From NCBI GenBank assembly GCA_024226335.1, contig JAAELY010000240.1:1-64000 (forward strand): a stretch of DNA of 64,000 bases, written 5' to 3'. Every line of letters starts with the position of its first letter. The stretch's first letter is position 1. Both the position numbers and the translations under genes were made by a program. Source of the stretch: a bacterium (GTDB lineage: Bacteria; Myxococcota_A; UBA9160; SZUA-336). Positions 43,584 to 52,180 of the stretch are shown here, piece by piece. The notes under the pieces are model-generated. The model searched no databases. It had not been told where the DNA came from and worked only from the letters and a program-made list of their open reading frames with translations.

Positions 43584-44174
43584 CTAGGCGTCTGCCTGAT
43601 AGGGTGGAGCTGGGTAGTACTCCATGAAGCGTTGAACCTGGCGTGCGTGCTCGGCACCGTAGATCTGGCCGACGACCCATAGTGACATATCGATACCGGC
43701 CGACACGCCGGCGGCGGTAACGAGATTTCCATCGCGCACGTAGCGCACGTCTTCCTTGACCGTCACATCCCCTCGCTCGCGCAGAGCTTCGATGAAGCTC
43801 CAGTGTGTAGTCACGTTCTTGCCTCTGGCCACACCCGCTTCGTGCAATAAGAGCGTACCCGTACAGACGCTGGTCACCCACTGGCAGTCCACTGCTGCTT
43901 TGCGCAGGTAGTCGATCAGTGTGGCGTTGTTCGCCTGTTCGCGACTACCCATACCACCGGGTACGACCATTACATCGAGAGGCGGTGCGTTGCCGAAATC
44001 GTAGTCGGGAACGACGGTCAGGCCGTTCCAGGCGCGGACAGGATCGTGCTCCGCGATACTCACCACCCGGTTTCCATCTTCGTTCTTTCCCGCCATGCCG
44101 AAGACTTCCAGCGGCCCTACAAAATCCAGTTCTTCCATTCCTTCGTAGAGAATGATCCCCGTCGTAATGCCCAT
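43584..44174 (-). CDS. DJ-1/PfpI family protein, isonitrile-hydratase-like
   Basis: The 196-residue protein has a class I glutamine amidotransferase-like fold with the nucleophilic cysteine in TSVCTGTLLL and a conserved glutamate near the start (LYEGMEELDFVGP). The variant VCTG, together with WSFIEALRE, points to the isonitrile hydratase/AraC-N-terminal subgroup rather than a protease. ATG at 44174. No functional link to the neighbours. Confidence 0.85.
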   Translation of the reverse strand: MGITTGIILYEGMEELDFVGPLEVFGMAGKNEDGNRVVSIAEHDPVRAWNGLTVVPDYDFGNAPPLDVMVVPGGMGSREQANNATLIDYLRKAAVDCQWVTSVCTGTLLLHEAGVARGKNVTTHWSFIEALRERGDVTVKEDVRYVRDGNLVTAAGVSAGIDMSLWVVGQIYGAEHARQVQRFMEYYPAPPYQADA

Positions 44175-44261
44175 CCGGACTTTTCTCCTGTTCAGATCGC
44201 GCAGCGCTCGACCGTTCCCGTTGGCACTTCGGGCACAGTTGACCGGTCTCGCGCAAGACCT

Positions 44262-44831
44262 TCAACGCGCTCGGGAATGGCGCCTGCCTTCAGCCAGAAT
44301 CGCCCAGCGTTCATGGTCTCGCCAGCGCCCCCCGACCTTCAGATAGCGGTATGAAAAGCCCTCGCGCTGAAAACCGCTGCGTTCAACCAATGCGATCGAG
44401 CGTTTGTTCACCGGCTGGATATTGGCTTCCAGTCGATGAAGCTTGAGTTTCTCAAATGCCCGTTCGATCACGAGTTCGAGCCCTTCCGCCATCAGACCCT
44501 TGCCTTCGAATGGCGCCAGTGCGTAATAGCCGAGAAAACCGCTCTGTAGACCCCCTCGCACGATCTCGTTGATGTTGATAATGCCGACGATCGCACGCGT
44601 CTCCAGCGAGCACACCAGATAGCCTTCGTGTGAGCTTCGACGCAGTCGCTGTAGATAGGCGTCGAACGCGGATCGGGTACTGGGCGCATAAACGAACGGA
44701 CGATGCTGTTTGCGACTGCGGCACACGGCTGCGGTGAACTCGCTGCGATCTCCCGCCATGGGATGGCGCAGAAAGACCCGCTCTCCCACTGCGAGGGCCG
44801 TACGCGGAGGAACCGCCGCCCTGCGCATCAT
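44262..44831 (-). CDS. GNAT N-acetyltransferase (RimJ/RimL type)
   Basis: A 189-residue acetyltransferase with the RimJ-like frame: GERVFLRHPMAGD at the start, an acetyl-CoA motif around LAPFEGKGLMAEGLELV, and EANIQPVNKRSIALVERSGFQREG towards the end. Substrate could be the N-terminus of a ribosomal protein or a small molecule. Its ATG overlaps the HIT gene's stop, so the two are cotranscribed. Confidence 0.85.
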   Translation of the reverse strand: MMRRAAVPPRTALAVGERVFLRHPMAGDRSEFTAAVCRSRKQHRPFVYAPSTRSAFDAYLQRLRRSSHEGYLVCSLETRAIVGIININEIVRGGLQSGFLGYYALAPFEGKGLMAEGLELVIERAFEKLKLHRLEANIQPVNKRSIALVERSGFQREGFSYRYLKVGGRWRDHERWAILAEGRRHSRAR

Positions 44832-45256
44832 GCGTCCCCCGCGAGTACCGCGCTGAGGCGCTGCGAGATCTCCTGCAGGCGCTCGGGCTCCCCGGCGACG
44901 CGAGTAGACAACGCCAGTGTTCCGCCCACGTTTCGCGGCATGAGATGCATGTGATAGTGGAAAACCGTCTGACCGGCCGCCGCACCGTTGAGTTGGAATA
45001 CACCGAGTCCATCGGGTTCGAGTTCCCGACGGATCGCCGCCGCAACGCGAACGGAAACGCTTGCGACCGCTGCGATTGCAGCTTCGCTGGCTTCAAAGAT
45101 ATCGCCGAAATGTTCTTTCGTGATCAGAAGAGTATGTCCGTCCGTCACCGGGAAGATGTCCATGAATACGAGCACGAGGTCGTTTTCGTACACACGGTGA
45201 GAAGGTGCGTCCCCGCTCACGATACGGCAGAAAATACATCCGTCTTGCCGGTGCAT
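44828..45256 (-). CDS. HIT-family nucleotide-binding protein
   Basis: The 142-residue HIT protein hydrolyses adenosine-nucleotide phosphoramidates or diadenosine polyphosphates. The histidine triad is HYHMHLMP (H100, H102, H104) and C7/C10 (GCIFC) with the later histidine form the usual zinc site. ATG at 45256 was chosen because the family starts there; a long upstream extension of the frame is not coding. A 12-bp palindrome lies 24 bases upstream (45280-45291). Confidence 0.93.
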   Translation of the reverse strand: MHRQDGCIFCRIVSGDAPSHRVYENDLVLVFMDIFPVTDGHTLLITKEHFGDIFEASEAAIAAVASVSVRVAAAIRRELEPDGLGVFQLNGAAAGQTVFHYHMHLMPRNVGGTLALSTRVAGEPERLQEISQRLSAVLAGDA

Positions 45257-45279
45257 AAAGTTCTCCAGAAGAGCAAAAC

Positions 45280-45291
45280 AATCGATCGATT
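45280..45291. promoter_or_regulatory. 12-bp palindrome upstream of the HIT gene
   Basis: AATCGATCGATT is a perfect palindrome 24 bases before the HIT start codon. It may be a regulator site or chance; no second copy is adjacent. Confidence 0.25.
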
Positions 45292-45319
45292 CTAGCGGAG
45301 ATCGTGGTAGACTCCGCCG

Positions 45320-45527
45320 AGGTGAGCGGACCGTGGGACGCTCGGAGTTCTTCCTACAATGATTGCTACGGGGACCGCCACTGACGACGAGAGAGCAAGC
45401 CACGATGCGCGATCCCGGGGTTTTCGAATCCCGAGACGAGTAACGAGGAAGCCCAGAGTCGCTATGTGGTCACCCACCTACTTTGTGTAGGGTTAGAACT
45501 CCGAGAAGCCCACAGTCCCGCTCACCG
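45320..45527 (+). ncRNA. 6S-RNA-like structured RNA (strand uncertain)
   Basis: This gene-free stretch folds into a long interrupted rod. GGTGAGCGG (45321-45329) pairs with CCGCTCACC (45518-45526), GTGGG (45333-45337) with CCCAC (45509-45513), CTCGGAGTTCT (45341-45351) with AGAACTCCGAG (45495-45505), CCTACA with TGTAGG, then GGGGACC with GGTC-a-CCC after a bubble. The tip is CGGGGTT(TTCG)AATCCCG (45416-45433). CCTAC (45477-45481) can pair instead with GTAGG (45487-45491), a competing hairpin next to the bubble, as in 6S RNA. TAGACT (45308-45313) fits as -10 with a start at about 45320. The minus strand also has a TAGAAT, so strand is not certain. Length about 208 matches 6S RNA. Confidence 0.5.
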
Positions 45528-45541
45528 GTCTACCGCCCATT

Positions 45542-46549
45542 CTAGCGGTACCCCTCCACGACGGGACGACGCGGAAGCTTCCAGAACAGCGCGTCGCAGG
45601 CTGTGCGTACCTCATCGGGAAGTTCGAGATCCGGTGCGGCGAGCGACGCATCGAGTTGCTCGACGCGGCTCGCACCGATGATTGCCGAGCTGATCCCCGG
45701 TTGAGCGAGCACCCAGGCGACGGCCGTCGTCACCAGATCGAGCCCGTGTTGCTCGACGGTCTTGGCGAGTTCGTGCACCAGATCGAACTGCGCATCCTGC
45801 CAGTAGCGCCACTGGTACATCCTGGCGGCCGTACCGAGCGTGAAACGCGTACCGTCCTCGGGCGCATCGCCCTTGCGGTATTTGCCGCTCAGGAAGCCAC
45901 CGGCAAGAGGATTGTAGGCCAGCAAGCCGAGCCCCTGATCGCGACACATGGGCATGAGTTCAGTCTCGATCTCGCGGTAGAGAAGGTTGTAGCGCGATTG
46001 CATCGAGTCGTAGCGCGCCAATCCCAGGCGTTCACTCGTGGCGAGCGCGTCTGACAGGCGCCACGCGGGGTAGTTGGAGCATCCGAGATAACGAACCTTG
46101 CCCTGGCTCACGAGATCGTCGAGCGCGCGCAGTGTTTCTTCGATCGGCGTATCGGGATCAAAGAAGTGAGTCTGGTACAGATCGATCACATCGGTCTGAA
46201 GCCGCTTCAGACTCCCTTCGACCGCCGCCAAGATGTGCTGCCGGGACAGTCCCTGATCATTGGGACCGGGCCCCATGGAGCCACGGCACTTGGTCGCGAG
46301 CAGCACGCGCTGACGATTGCCGCGTTCACGCATCCAGCGGCCGATGATCTCTTCGGTTCGGCCAACAGTTTCGAGGGTGCCACCGAGCGGATAGACGTCC
46401 GCGGTATCGAGAAAGTCGACTCCCGCCTCGAAGGCGCGGTCGAGCATCTCAAAGGATGCTGCCTCCTCGGTCTGCAGACCGAACGTCATGGTTCCCAGAC
46501 AGAGCACGGGAACGCGAAGTCCCGTGCGTCCCAGTCGCCGTTGTTCCAC
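45542..46549 (-). CDS. aldo/keto reductase (Kvbeta/YajO-like)
   Basis: The 335-residue NADP-linked AKR begins MEQRRLGRTGLRVPVLCLG, the standard family start. The catalytic residues are Asp and Tyr in DFLDTADVYPLGG, Lys in LLATKCRG and His in DLYQTHFFD, and the C-terminal AIIGASRVEQL binds the cofactor's phosphate. The stop overlaps a short repeat ATTCTAGCGG that flanks the RNA region. Substrate unknown. ATG at 46549 is the natural start. Confidence 0.9.
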   Translation of the reverse strand: MEQRRLGRTGLRVPVLCLGTMTFGLQTEEAASFEMLDRAFEAGVDFLDTADVYPLGGTLETVGRTEEIIGRWMRERGNRQRVLLATKCRGSMGPGPNDQGLSRQHILAAVEGSLKRLQTDVIDLYQTHFFDPDTPIEETLRALDDLVSQGKVRYLGCSNYPAWRLSDALATSERLGLARYDSMQSRYNLLYREIETELMPMCRDQGLGLLAYNPLAGGFLSGKYRKGDAPEDGTRFTLGTAARMYQWRYWQDAQFDLVHELAKTVEQHGLDLVTTAVAWVLAQPGISSAIIGASRVEQLDASLAAPDLELPDEVRTACDALFWKLPRRPVVEGYR

Positions 46550-46571
46550 GAGCCACCCCCTCTGATCGAGA

Positions 46572-47366
46572 TCAGGAAGTCTTTAGCGCGTCCGCCGGGC
46601 TACTGGTCGGTCGAATCCCCGCGATCGGGGTTTCTGTAGGAATCTGCGTCGGCTCTTCCGGGACCGGATCCATTACGGCGACCTTCAGCGCGCTCAAGCG
46701 CTCCAATTTTTCGGTCTGTGTGCGCAAATCGTCGCATACGAGTTCGTGCTCGGCGCGAAGCACCATGTACACCTTGTCGAGGTTGTCGGCGCGCTTCCTG
46801 TGGCGTAGCTCGTCTCGCTTTGCCTTGGCGGCCGCCTTCTCTGCCCGTTTCTCGGCGGCTTGCGCCCGTTCGGCTTCGGCGCGCAGCGCATCGAGCTTCT
46901 CGATCGAAGTGTCGTCTGCGAGAGGGCGCGACGCTCGTTCCGCCTTCAGGGCCTGCAATTCCGCGTCGGTCGCGGCAGACTTCTCGCGCGCGGCAACCAG
47001 TTCAGCGCGGGCGGATTCGAGGTCTTTGTTCAGAGTCCGCAGCCGAGCCCGCTCCTCGAGCAGTTCGGTCTGGATGCGCCCAACCTGCTCACCCGCACCA
47101 TCCTGCTCGGCTCGGCTCTGACCGGCGCGTTTCTTCAGCTTGTCGACCCGCTTGCGCAGTTCGACAATCTCCTGGGCGCGACCCTTCTGCGCATCACCGC
47201 GCTCCTGTTCGCGCTTGCGCCCCGCCGCGATCTCTTCGCGCGCAACTCCGAGTTCCGCCTCGAGCGCACCCACACGCTCGGCTTCGGAACGAAAGCGCTG
47301 CAAAAAGAGCACGGCCGCGGTACCGGCTGCGACGGCCACGATCCAGGCGAATAATGATCCAAGCAT
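46572..47366 (-). CDS. membrane-anchored coiled-coil protein
   Basis: The 264-residue protein has one N-terminal membrane helix (LFAWIVAVAAGTAAVLFLQ, residues 4-22) and then about 200 residues of continuous coiled coil, with heptads rich in Ala, Glu, Arg and Lys and a long charged stretch (QAAEKRAEKAAAKAKRDEL). The tail is a Pro/Thr-rich disordered segment. It looks like a structural or tethering protein of the cell envelope; no family can be named. ATG at 47366. It diverges from the DUF1499 gene. Confidence 0.65.
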   Translation of the reverse strand: MLGSLFAWIVAVAAGTAAVLFLQRFRSEAERVGALEAELGVAREEIAAGRKREQERGDAQKGRAQEIVELRKRVDKLKKRAGQSRAEQDGAGEQVGRIQTELLEERARLRTLNKDLESARAELVAAREKSAATDAELQALKAERASRPLADDTSIEKLDALRAEAERAQAAEKRAEKAAAKAKRDELRHRKRADNLDKVYMVLRAEHELVCDDLRTQTEKLERLSALKVAVMDPVPEEPTQIPTETPIAGIRPTSSPADALKTS

Positions 47367-47453
47367 CGACTACATTTATCACGAATCGTCCGGGATGCGG
47401 GAAATTCCGTCAGCGTGGTAGTCTTCGCACCGGCAGAACTGGGGGAGAACTGC

Positions 47454-48206
47454 TTGGAAAAGCGCAGCATCATCGCAACAATCGCGGCTCTCATCGGCGG
47501 CACTTCGCTTCTTGCAGCAGCGGCGGGTCCGATTTGCGCCCAACTCAGCCTGCTTTCGCCCTACTCCGCCTTCTGGCTCTTCGCCGTGGGTGTCGCGCCG
47601 GGCGGCCTGCTCGCTCTGCTGCTGGGCATCACTGCACTCTTGCACACACGGGCCGCGTCCGGACGAACGGGTCGCGGCCTCGCGTGGACGAGCACGCTGC
47701 TCGGTGTCTTGTTGCTCGGCGTGCTGCTCGGCTCGATCGGCGGCAGTGCCGGAGCTCCGACGATCCACGACGTGACGACCGACATCGAGACACCCCCGGA
47801 GTTCGGTGCTGGGGCCCGAGGCGGGGAAGGCCGAGTCAACGGCTTGCGGTACCCGGACGGCGGCTCCGACGTACCTGAGCTTCAGCGCGCAGCGTATCCC
47901 GATCTGAAGCCGATCGAGGTGCCCTGGGAAGGCATCATCGCATTCGAACGCGCCCGGGAAGTGGCCGAAGATCTCGGCTGGGAGATCACGCACGCGCGCA
48001 AGAGCGCGGGGCGGATGGAGGCAAAGGATGTCTCGAAGGTCTTCAAGTTCGTCGACGACATGGCGATCCGGATCACCTACATCGACTACAGGTCATCGCT
48101 GGTCGATATTCGCTCGAACTCACGTGTCGGCCTGGGCGATATGGGTGCAAACGCGGCACGTATCCGTCGGTTCCGCGACGGGTTGATCGAGAGGGCGAAT
48201 CAGTAG
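47454..48206 (+). CDS. membrane protein with DUF1499 domain
   Basis: The 250-residue protein has three hydrophobic helices (residues about 6-100, including FWLFAVGVAPGGLLALLLG and TSTLLGVLLLGVLLGS) followed by a DUF1499 domain recognised by its end YRSSLVDIRSNSRVGLGDMGANAARIR. DUF1499 occurs in bacterial and plant proteins of unknown function. TTG at 47454 is preceded by GGGGGAG at six bases and the residue after it begins a lysine-arginine cap, so I prefer it to the GTG at 47415. Confidence 0.75.
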   Translation: MEKRSIIATIAALIGGTSLLAAAAGPICAQLSLLSPYSAFWLFAVGVAPGGLLALLLGITALLHTRAASGRTGRGLAWTSTLLGVLLLGVLLGSIGGSAGAPTIHDVTTDIETPPEFGAGARGGEGRVNGLRYPDGGSDVPELQRAAYPDLKPIEVPWEGIIAFERAREVAEDLGWEITHARKSAGRMEAKDVSKVFKFVDDMAIRITYIDYRSSLVDIRSNSRVGLGDMGANAARIRRFRDGLIERANQ

Positions 48207-48233
48207 CGCGTTCTTCTGCCGGACTGCCTACCC

Positions 48234-49043
48234 TCAACGCCCCTCGAAACTGGGCTTCTTCTTGTTCAGGAAGGCACCTACGGCTTTGACGAAGTCCTCG
48301 CTTCGAGCGGTGCGCATCATCGCCTCTGCTTCCAGATCCATGATGTCGGGCAGGCTGGCGGTGAGTGCCAGATTGAGATTGCGCTTCATATAGCGGTACG
48401 AGAGCGGTGGGCCCTCGACCAGACGTTGCACGAAAGCCGCCGTCTCTTTGCGGAATGTGTCTGAGCTGAACACGCGTGTGACGAGTCCGATGCGCAGCGC
48501 TTCCTCGGCATCGACACGATCCCCTAGCATGTACAACTCGCGCGCCTTGGCCGTTCCGAGCAATTTGGTCATGAAGTAGGAACCGCCGAAATCCCCCGAG
48601 AATCCGATGCGTGCGAATGCCGTCGTAAAGACCGCATGCTCGGCGGCCAGGCGAAAGTCGCAGGCCATGGTCATCGAAAGCGATGCGCCCGCAGCTGCTC
48701 CGTTGATGGCGGCAACCGTGGGTTTGGGCATGGTGTGCAGAAGGTGTGAGGACTCCTGGAAGCTCTGCAACTGGTCGATCGACTGCTCCAGCGTCACCGC
48801 ACCGCCCATCACATCGCCACTCGTTGAATCTTTGGGCGGGTCGAGGTCTGCACCGGCCGAAAATGCCCGGTCTCCAGAACCCGTGAGCAGTACGGCACGG
48901 ATTTCGGGGTCGGTCGCGACTTCGCGCAACCGATCCCGCAGGGCGATCATCAGCTCGGTCGTCAGTGAGTTCATCCGCTCTGGGCGGTTGAGCGTGAGCG
49001 TTGCCAGGCCGTTCTCTCGAGAAACCAGGACTGTATCGGACAT
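48234..49043 (-). CDS. enoyl-CoA hydratase/isomerase family protein
   Basis: The 269-residue crotonase has the two oxyanion-hole segments (DRAFSAGADLDP and INGAAAGASLSM) and the ALRIGLV, KRNLNLA tail of the ECH family. At the catalytic position it has ARIGFSGDFGG, where acidic residues are Asp rather than the Glu pair of classical hydratases, so an isomerase, thioesterase-like or decarboxylase-like activity is possible. ATG at 49043. It follows the acyl-CoA dehydrogenase pair after 50 bases and probably completes a beta-oxidation unit. Confidence 0.86.
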   Translation of the reverse strand: MSDTVLVSRENGLATLTLNRPERMNSLTTELMIALRDRLREVATDPEIRAVLLTGSGDRAFSAGADLDPPKDSTSGDVMGGAVTLEQSIDQLQSFQESSHLLHTMPKPTVAAINGAAAGASLSMTMACDFRLAAEHAVFTTAFARIGFSGDFGGSYFMTKLLGTAKARELYMLGDRVDAEEALRIGLVTRVFSSDTFRKETAAFVQRLVEGPPLSYRYMKRNLNLALTASLPDIMDLEAEAMMRTARSEDFVKAVGAFLNKKKPSFEGR

Positions 49044-49093
49044 TTAGACTCCTCTTGGCCGAGCTACGGCTGTGCTCGCAGTCGGCGGGTTCC

Positions 49094-50170
49094 CTACCAG
49101 CCAGCCAGTACGGCGGCGCGTTCTCGATGCACTGCGGGCATTCCGAGAAAGGCGCGATCGAACATGGCCCGCTTGAAATAGATCTGGACGTCACACTCCC
49201 AGGTAAAACCGATGCCGCCGTGCGCTTCGACGCTGTCGCGAGCCACCTGCATGTACACATCGGTGATGTGTGACTTCGCCAGCGCTGCGGAGCGCTCCGA
49301 CTCAGCCTGGACGTGATCGAAGGCGTGGGCTGCGTACCAGAAAAGACCGCGACACGGTTCCACTTCGGTGGCCATATTCGCGAGCTGGTGTTTGAGTGCC
49401 TGGAAGTGGCCGATCGTCACACCGAACTGCTCGCGCGTCCTCGCGTGTTCGACCGACATCTCCACCAGCCGATTGGCACCGCCAAACGCGTCGGCCGAGA
49501 GGAGGAGCAATCCGGCGTCGCGCAGACGACCCGCGACGCCGCTCCCCTGGGGAAGTATTTGCGCTTCTACACCGTCAAGGTTGAGTTCTTCGAGTCGCCG
49601 CGTGCGATCTACGCCAGCTATCTGCTTGATCTCCACACCGGCGGCCGCGCGCTCGATGAGCGCCAGCCCGCCGCCCACCGTACCGACGATGATCACGTCC
49701 GCCAGCGATGCGTTGGGAACGTGGAGTTTTCTCCCCGAGAGTTTGTCGTCACCTCCGAGCTGCCACTCTTCCGGCTGCCAGGCGGTACCGCCTTCGGCAA
49801 ACGCGACACTTCCGATCACCTCACCCGTTGCAAGACGGGGCAACCAGGTCTTCTTCTGCTCATCGCTCCCGGCGAGTTGGAGAGCTAGACCCGCGAGGGA
49901 ATGCCCCAGAAAAGGACCGGGAACGGCCCCTGCGCCGAGAGTTTCGCAGGCAAGAGCGAGGTCGAGCAGTTCCAGCCCCGCTCCGCCGAACTCCTCGGGC
50001 ACCGTGATGCCACCCAGACCGAGTTCGATCAATCCCGTCCAAAGCGCTGGATCGTACCCTGTCTCCCCGTCGAAGATCTCGCGAAGACGCGTCGGGGGAC
50101 ACTCGTTGGCGACGAACTGAGCGATCGTTTCCTGAAGCAGTTCCTGTTCTTCTGTGATGTCAAAATCCAC
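49094..50170 (-). CDS. acyl-CoA dehydrogenase, small subunit of a pair
   Basis: The 358-residue flavoprotein has the ACAD fold: an N-terminal helical domain (DFDITEEQELLQETIAQF), the beta-domain around GSVAFAEGGTAW, and a C-terminal domain with RTREQFGVTIGHFQALKHQLANM and VEAHGGIGFTWECDVQIYFKR. It is shorter and more divergent than its neighbour, and such adjacent pairs form alpha2beta2 enzymes in steroid side-chain catabolism (FadE26-FadE27-type). GTG at 50170 was chosen; it starts four bases after the upstream gene. Confidence 0.83.
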   Translation of the reverse strand: MDFDITEEQELLQETIAQFVANECPPTRLREIFDGETGYDPALWTGLIELGLGGITVPEEFGGAGLELLDLALACETLGAGAVPGPFLGHSLAGLALQLAGSDEQKKTWLPRLATGEVIGSVAFAEGGTAWQPEEWQLGGDDKLSGRKLHVPNASLADVIIVGTVGGGLALIERAAAGVEIKQIAGVDRTRRLEELNLDGVEAQILPQGSGVAGRLRDAGLLLLSADAFGGANRLVEMSVEHARTREQFGVTIGHFQALKHQLANMATEVEPCRGLFWYAAHAFDHVQAESERSAALAKSHITDVYMQVARDSVEAHGGIGFTWECDVQIYFKRAMFDRAFLGMPAVHRERAAVLAGW

Positions 50171-50174
50171 GCGC

Positions 50175-51368
50175 CTAGCTCCTCTGCACCGCGGCGTCGC
50201 GTGGCAGACCGAGTCCACGTTCGCCGATCACATTTCTCTGGATGTTCGCGGTACCGCCCGCAACTGCGATACCCAGGGACCACATGTATTGATTCATCCA
50301 TCCAGAGAGATCGAGTTCACTATCCGGCAGGCGACTACCCGGCTCGAGCAATGAGTCGTCTTCGAGCAATTCAATCGACAGCTTCGCTACGGCGTGGCCG
50401 ATGTTCGTGCTGTTGAGCTTGTTCATCAACTGGATGATTCCCGGATCCTGGTTCTTCGCCGCCTTGGTGAGCTGGCGATGTCCCGAGTACTGATGTGCCT
50501 TGATCCGGCCTTCGATTTCTACCAGATGCTGACGAACGCTCGGATCCTGCAGAGCACTGCGCCCATTGCGCTGTGTCTTTCGCGCCAGATCGACCAGTCC
50601 CGCAAACATCAGCGCGGACTGCTCCGCGTTGCCGATCATATTGCGCTCGTGCTTGAGCGTGGTTCGCGATACCAGCCAACCTTCGCCGCGCTTGCCCACG
50701 ATCCAGTCCTTGGGTGTGCGCACGTCGGTCAAAAAGACTTCGTTGAAATCCGCTGACCCGTTCATCTGTTTCAGTGGCCGCACGTCGATTCCCGGCTGAT
50801 GCATGTCGATCAGCAGATAGGAGATCCCCGCGTGCTTCTGCGCTTCGGGTTCGGTTCGGGTGAGACAGAACATATAGTCGGCGTGCTGCGCACCGCTGGT
50901 CCAGATCTTCTGTCCGTTGATGACCCACTCGTCACCGACCAGCTCACCCTTCGTCTGCAATGACGCCAGGTCGCTTCCAGAACCCGGCTCGCTGTAACCC
51001 TGGCACCAGACGATCTCGCCGCGCATCGTGGGCGCAACGAATTTCTCCTTCTGCCATTCCTCACCGCGATCGAGCAGCGTGGGGACCAGCATGCCCGGCC
51101 CGATTCCGGCGACTTCGCCCGGTGCGCGCACCCTGCGAAACTCTTCGCGGATGACTGCAGCCTTGAGTACGTCGGCTTCCTGCTCGGAGCCGCCGTATTT
51201 CTTGGGAATCGAGCGAGCCAGATAGCCAGCCTCGATCGCCTGCTGGCGGAATCGAGCCGTCTGATCCTCACGCGAAGTTTCACTGTCCTTCGGCGGCCAA
51301 TGAGCCTCCAGGAAGGTGCGCACCTGGCTGCGAAACTTCTCGTATTCCTCGCTGTAACTCAGATCCAT
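50175..51368 (-). CDS. acyl-CoA dehydrogenase, large subunit of a pair
   Basis: The 397-residue ACAD starts with the YSEEYEKFRSQVRTFLEAHWP segment, then the FAD/substrate signature QGYSEPGSGSDLASL and WINGQKIWTSGAQHADY, and ends GGTANIQRNVIGERGLGLPRD, the arginine-rich end seen in FadE26-like enzymes. It oxidises an acyl-CoA to the enoyl-CoA and passes electrons to ETF. It is the first of three genes (with the small subunit and crotonase). ATG at 51368. Confidence 0.88.
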   Translation of the reverse strand: MDLSYSEEYEKFRSQVRTFLEAHWPPKDSETSREDQTARFRQQAIEAGYLARSIPKKYGGSEQEADVLKAAVIREEFRRVRAPGEVAGIGPGMLVPTLLDRGEEWQKEKFVAPTMRGEIVWCQGYSEPGSGSDLASLQTKGELVGDEWVINGQKIWTSGAQHADYMFCLTRTEPEAQKHAGISYLLIDMHQPGIDVRPLKQMNGSADFNEVFLTDVRTPKDWIVGKRGEGWLVSRTTLKHERNMIGNAEQSALMFAGLVDLARKTQRNGRSALQDPSVRQHLVEIEGRIKAHQYSGHRQLTKAAKNQDPGIIQLMNKLNSTNIGHAVAKLSIELLEDDSLLEPGSRLPDSELDLSGWMNQYMWSLGIAVAGGTANIQRNVIGERGLGLPRDAAVQRS

Positions 51369-51446
51369 CCTGCAAATCCTCCGACTCGGGCTGTACGCCC
51401 TCAGCCATCGTGGCAGCGTCGCGGCCCGATCTCAAGCGGCCCCGGA

Positions 51447-52085
51447 TCAGCGCTCCGGCGAATTCTCCGAATCGACCGTACAGAGTGCGAGCGCTTCGTC
51501 CAGGCGGTCGCTACCCCAGAAGAGTTCTTCTCCAACGACGAAGCTCGGTGCGCCAAAGATGCCCAGCGCTTCGGCCCTCTCCGTCTGTTCCCGTAGCGCC
51601 CGCTTGTTTTCATCGGCGATGGCGCGATCGATCAGATCGTCCGCGTCCCTTCCGAGACGCCGGAGAATCTCGGCAATCACCTCGGGTTCTCCGATTTCCC
51701 TGTCTTCCGCGAAGTTCGCCCGGTAGACCGCGCGCACGAAGCTCGCACACCAGTCTTCTTCTTGAACGAGTCGCGTGATGCGCGCGGCGAGTAGACCGTT
51801 GCGCGGAAAGCGGCTGGGCTTGCGAAACGCAAGGTCATAGCGCTCACAGAGGCGCTCCATGTCCCGCCACATATAGCGCCCCTTGACCGGGTAGAGATTG
51901 AAGGGCGAGTCGTCCCAGCCCTGGACACGAAAGATCGGTCCCAGAAGAAACGGCCGCCAGACCGTCGGCGCAGCGGCGGCGCGAGCGAGTTCTTCAATTC
52001 GCGCAGCTGCCAGGTAGGAATAGGTGCTCGCAAACTCGAACCAGAACTCGAGAGGAAGAACGGCCATCTGTCTTTCGGTTCCCAT
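51447..52085 (-). CDS. DsbA-fold 2-hydroxychromene-2-carboxylate isomerase-like protein
   Basis: A 212-residue DsbA/kappa-GST-fold protein. The usual CxxC is replaced: the N-terminal FEFASTYSYLA has a serine (FASTYSYL) in the glutathione-binding position, as in 2-hydroxychromene-2-carboxylate isomerases of naphthalene and steroid aromatic-ring catabolism. IFGAPSFVVGEELFWGSDRL is the conserved C-terminal segment. The start is ATG 52085 or ATG 52067. Its place between repair genes and the ACAD genes is neutral evidence. Confidence 0.85.
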   Translation of the reverse strand: MGTERQMAVLPLEFWFEFASTYSYLAAARIEELARAAAAPTVWRPFLLGPIFRVQGWDDSPFNLYPVKGRYMWRDMERLCERYDLAFRKPSRFPRNGLLAARITRLVQEEDWCASFVRAVYRANFAEDREIGEPEVIAEILRRLGRDADDLIDRAIADENKRALREQTERAEALGIFGAPSFVVGEELFWGSDRLDEALALCTVDSENSPER

Positions 52086-52180
52086 GGAGTGTCGGAAGTC
52101 GGGGATTCCTGCGAGACCGGGCAACGAACCCGCGAGGCAAGCCGAGCAAGTGTATTCGAAACGGGGGGTCGTCGCCGAAA

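Noticed and set aside
45411-45433. T-arm-like GGGGTTTTCGAATCCC that suggests a tRNA
   Set aside because: No acceptor, D or anticodon arms can be placed; it fits as the tip of the larger hairpin instead.
48234-49043. The second crotonase as the missing MenB
   Set aside because: No MenB signature, and it sits with acyl-CoA dehydrogenases.
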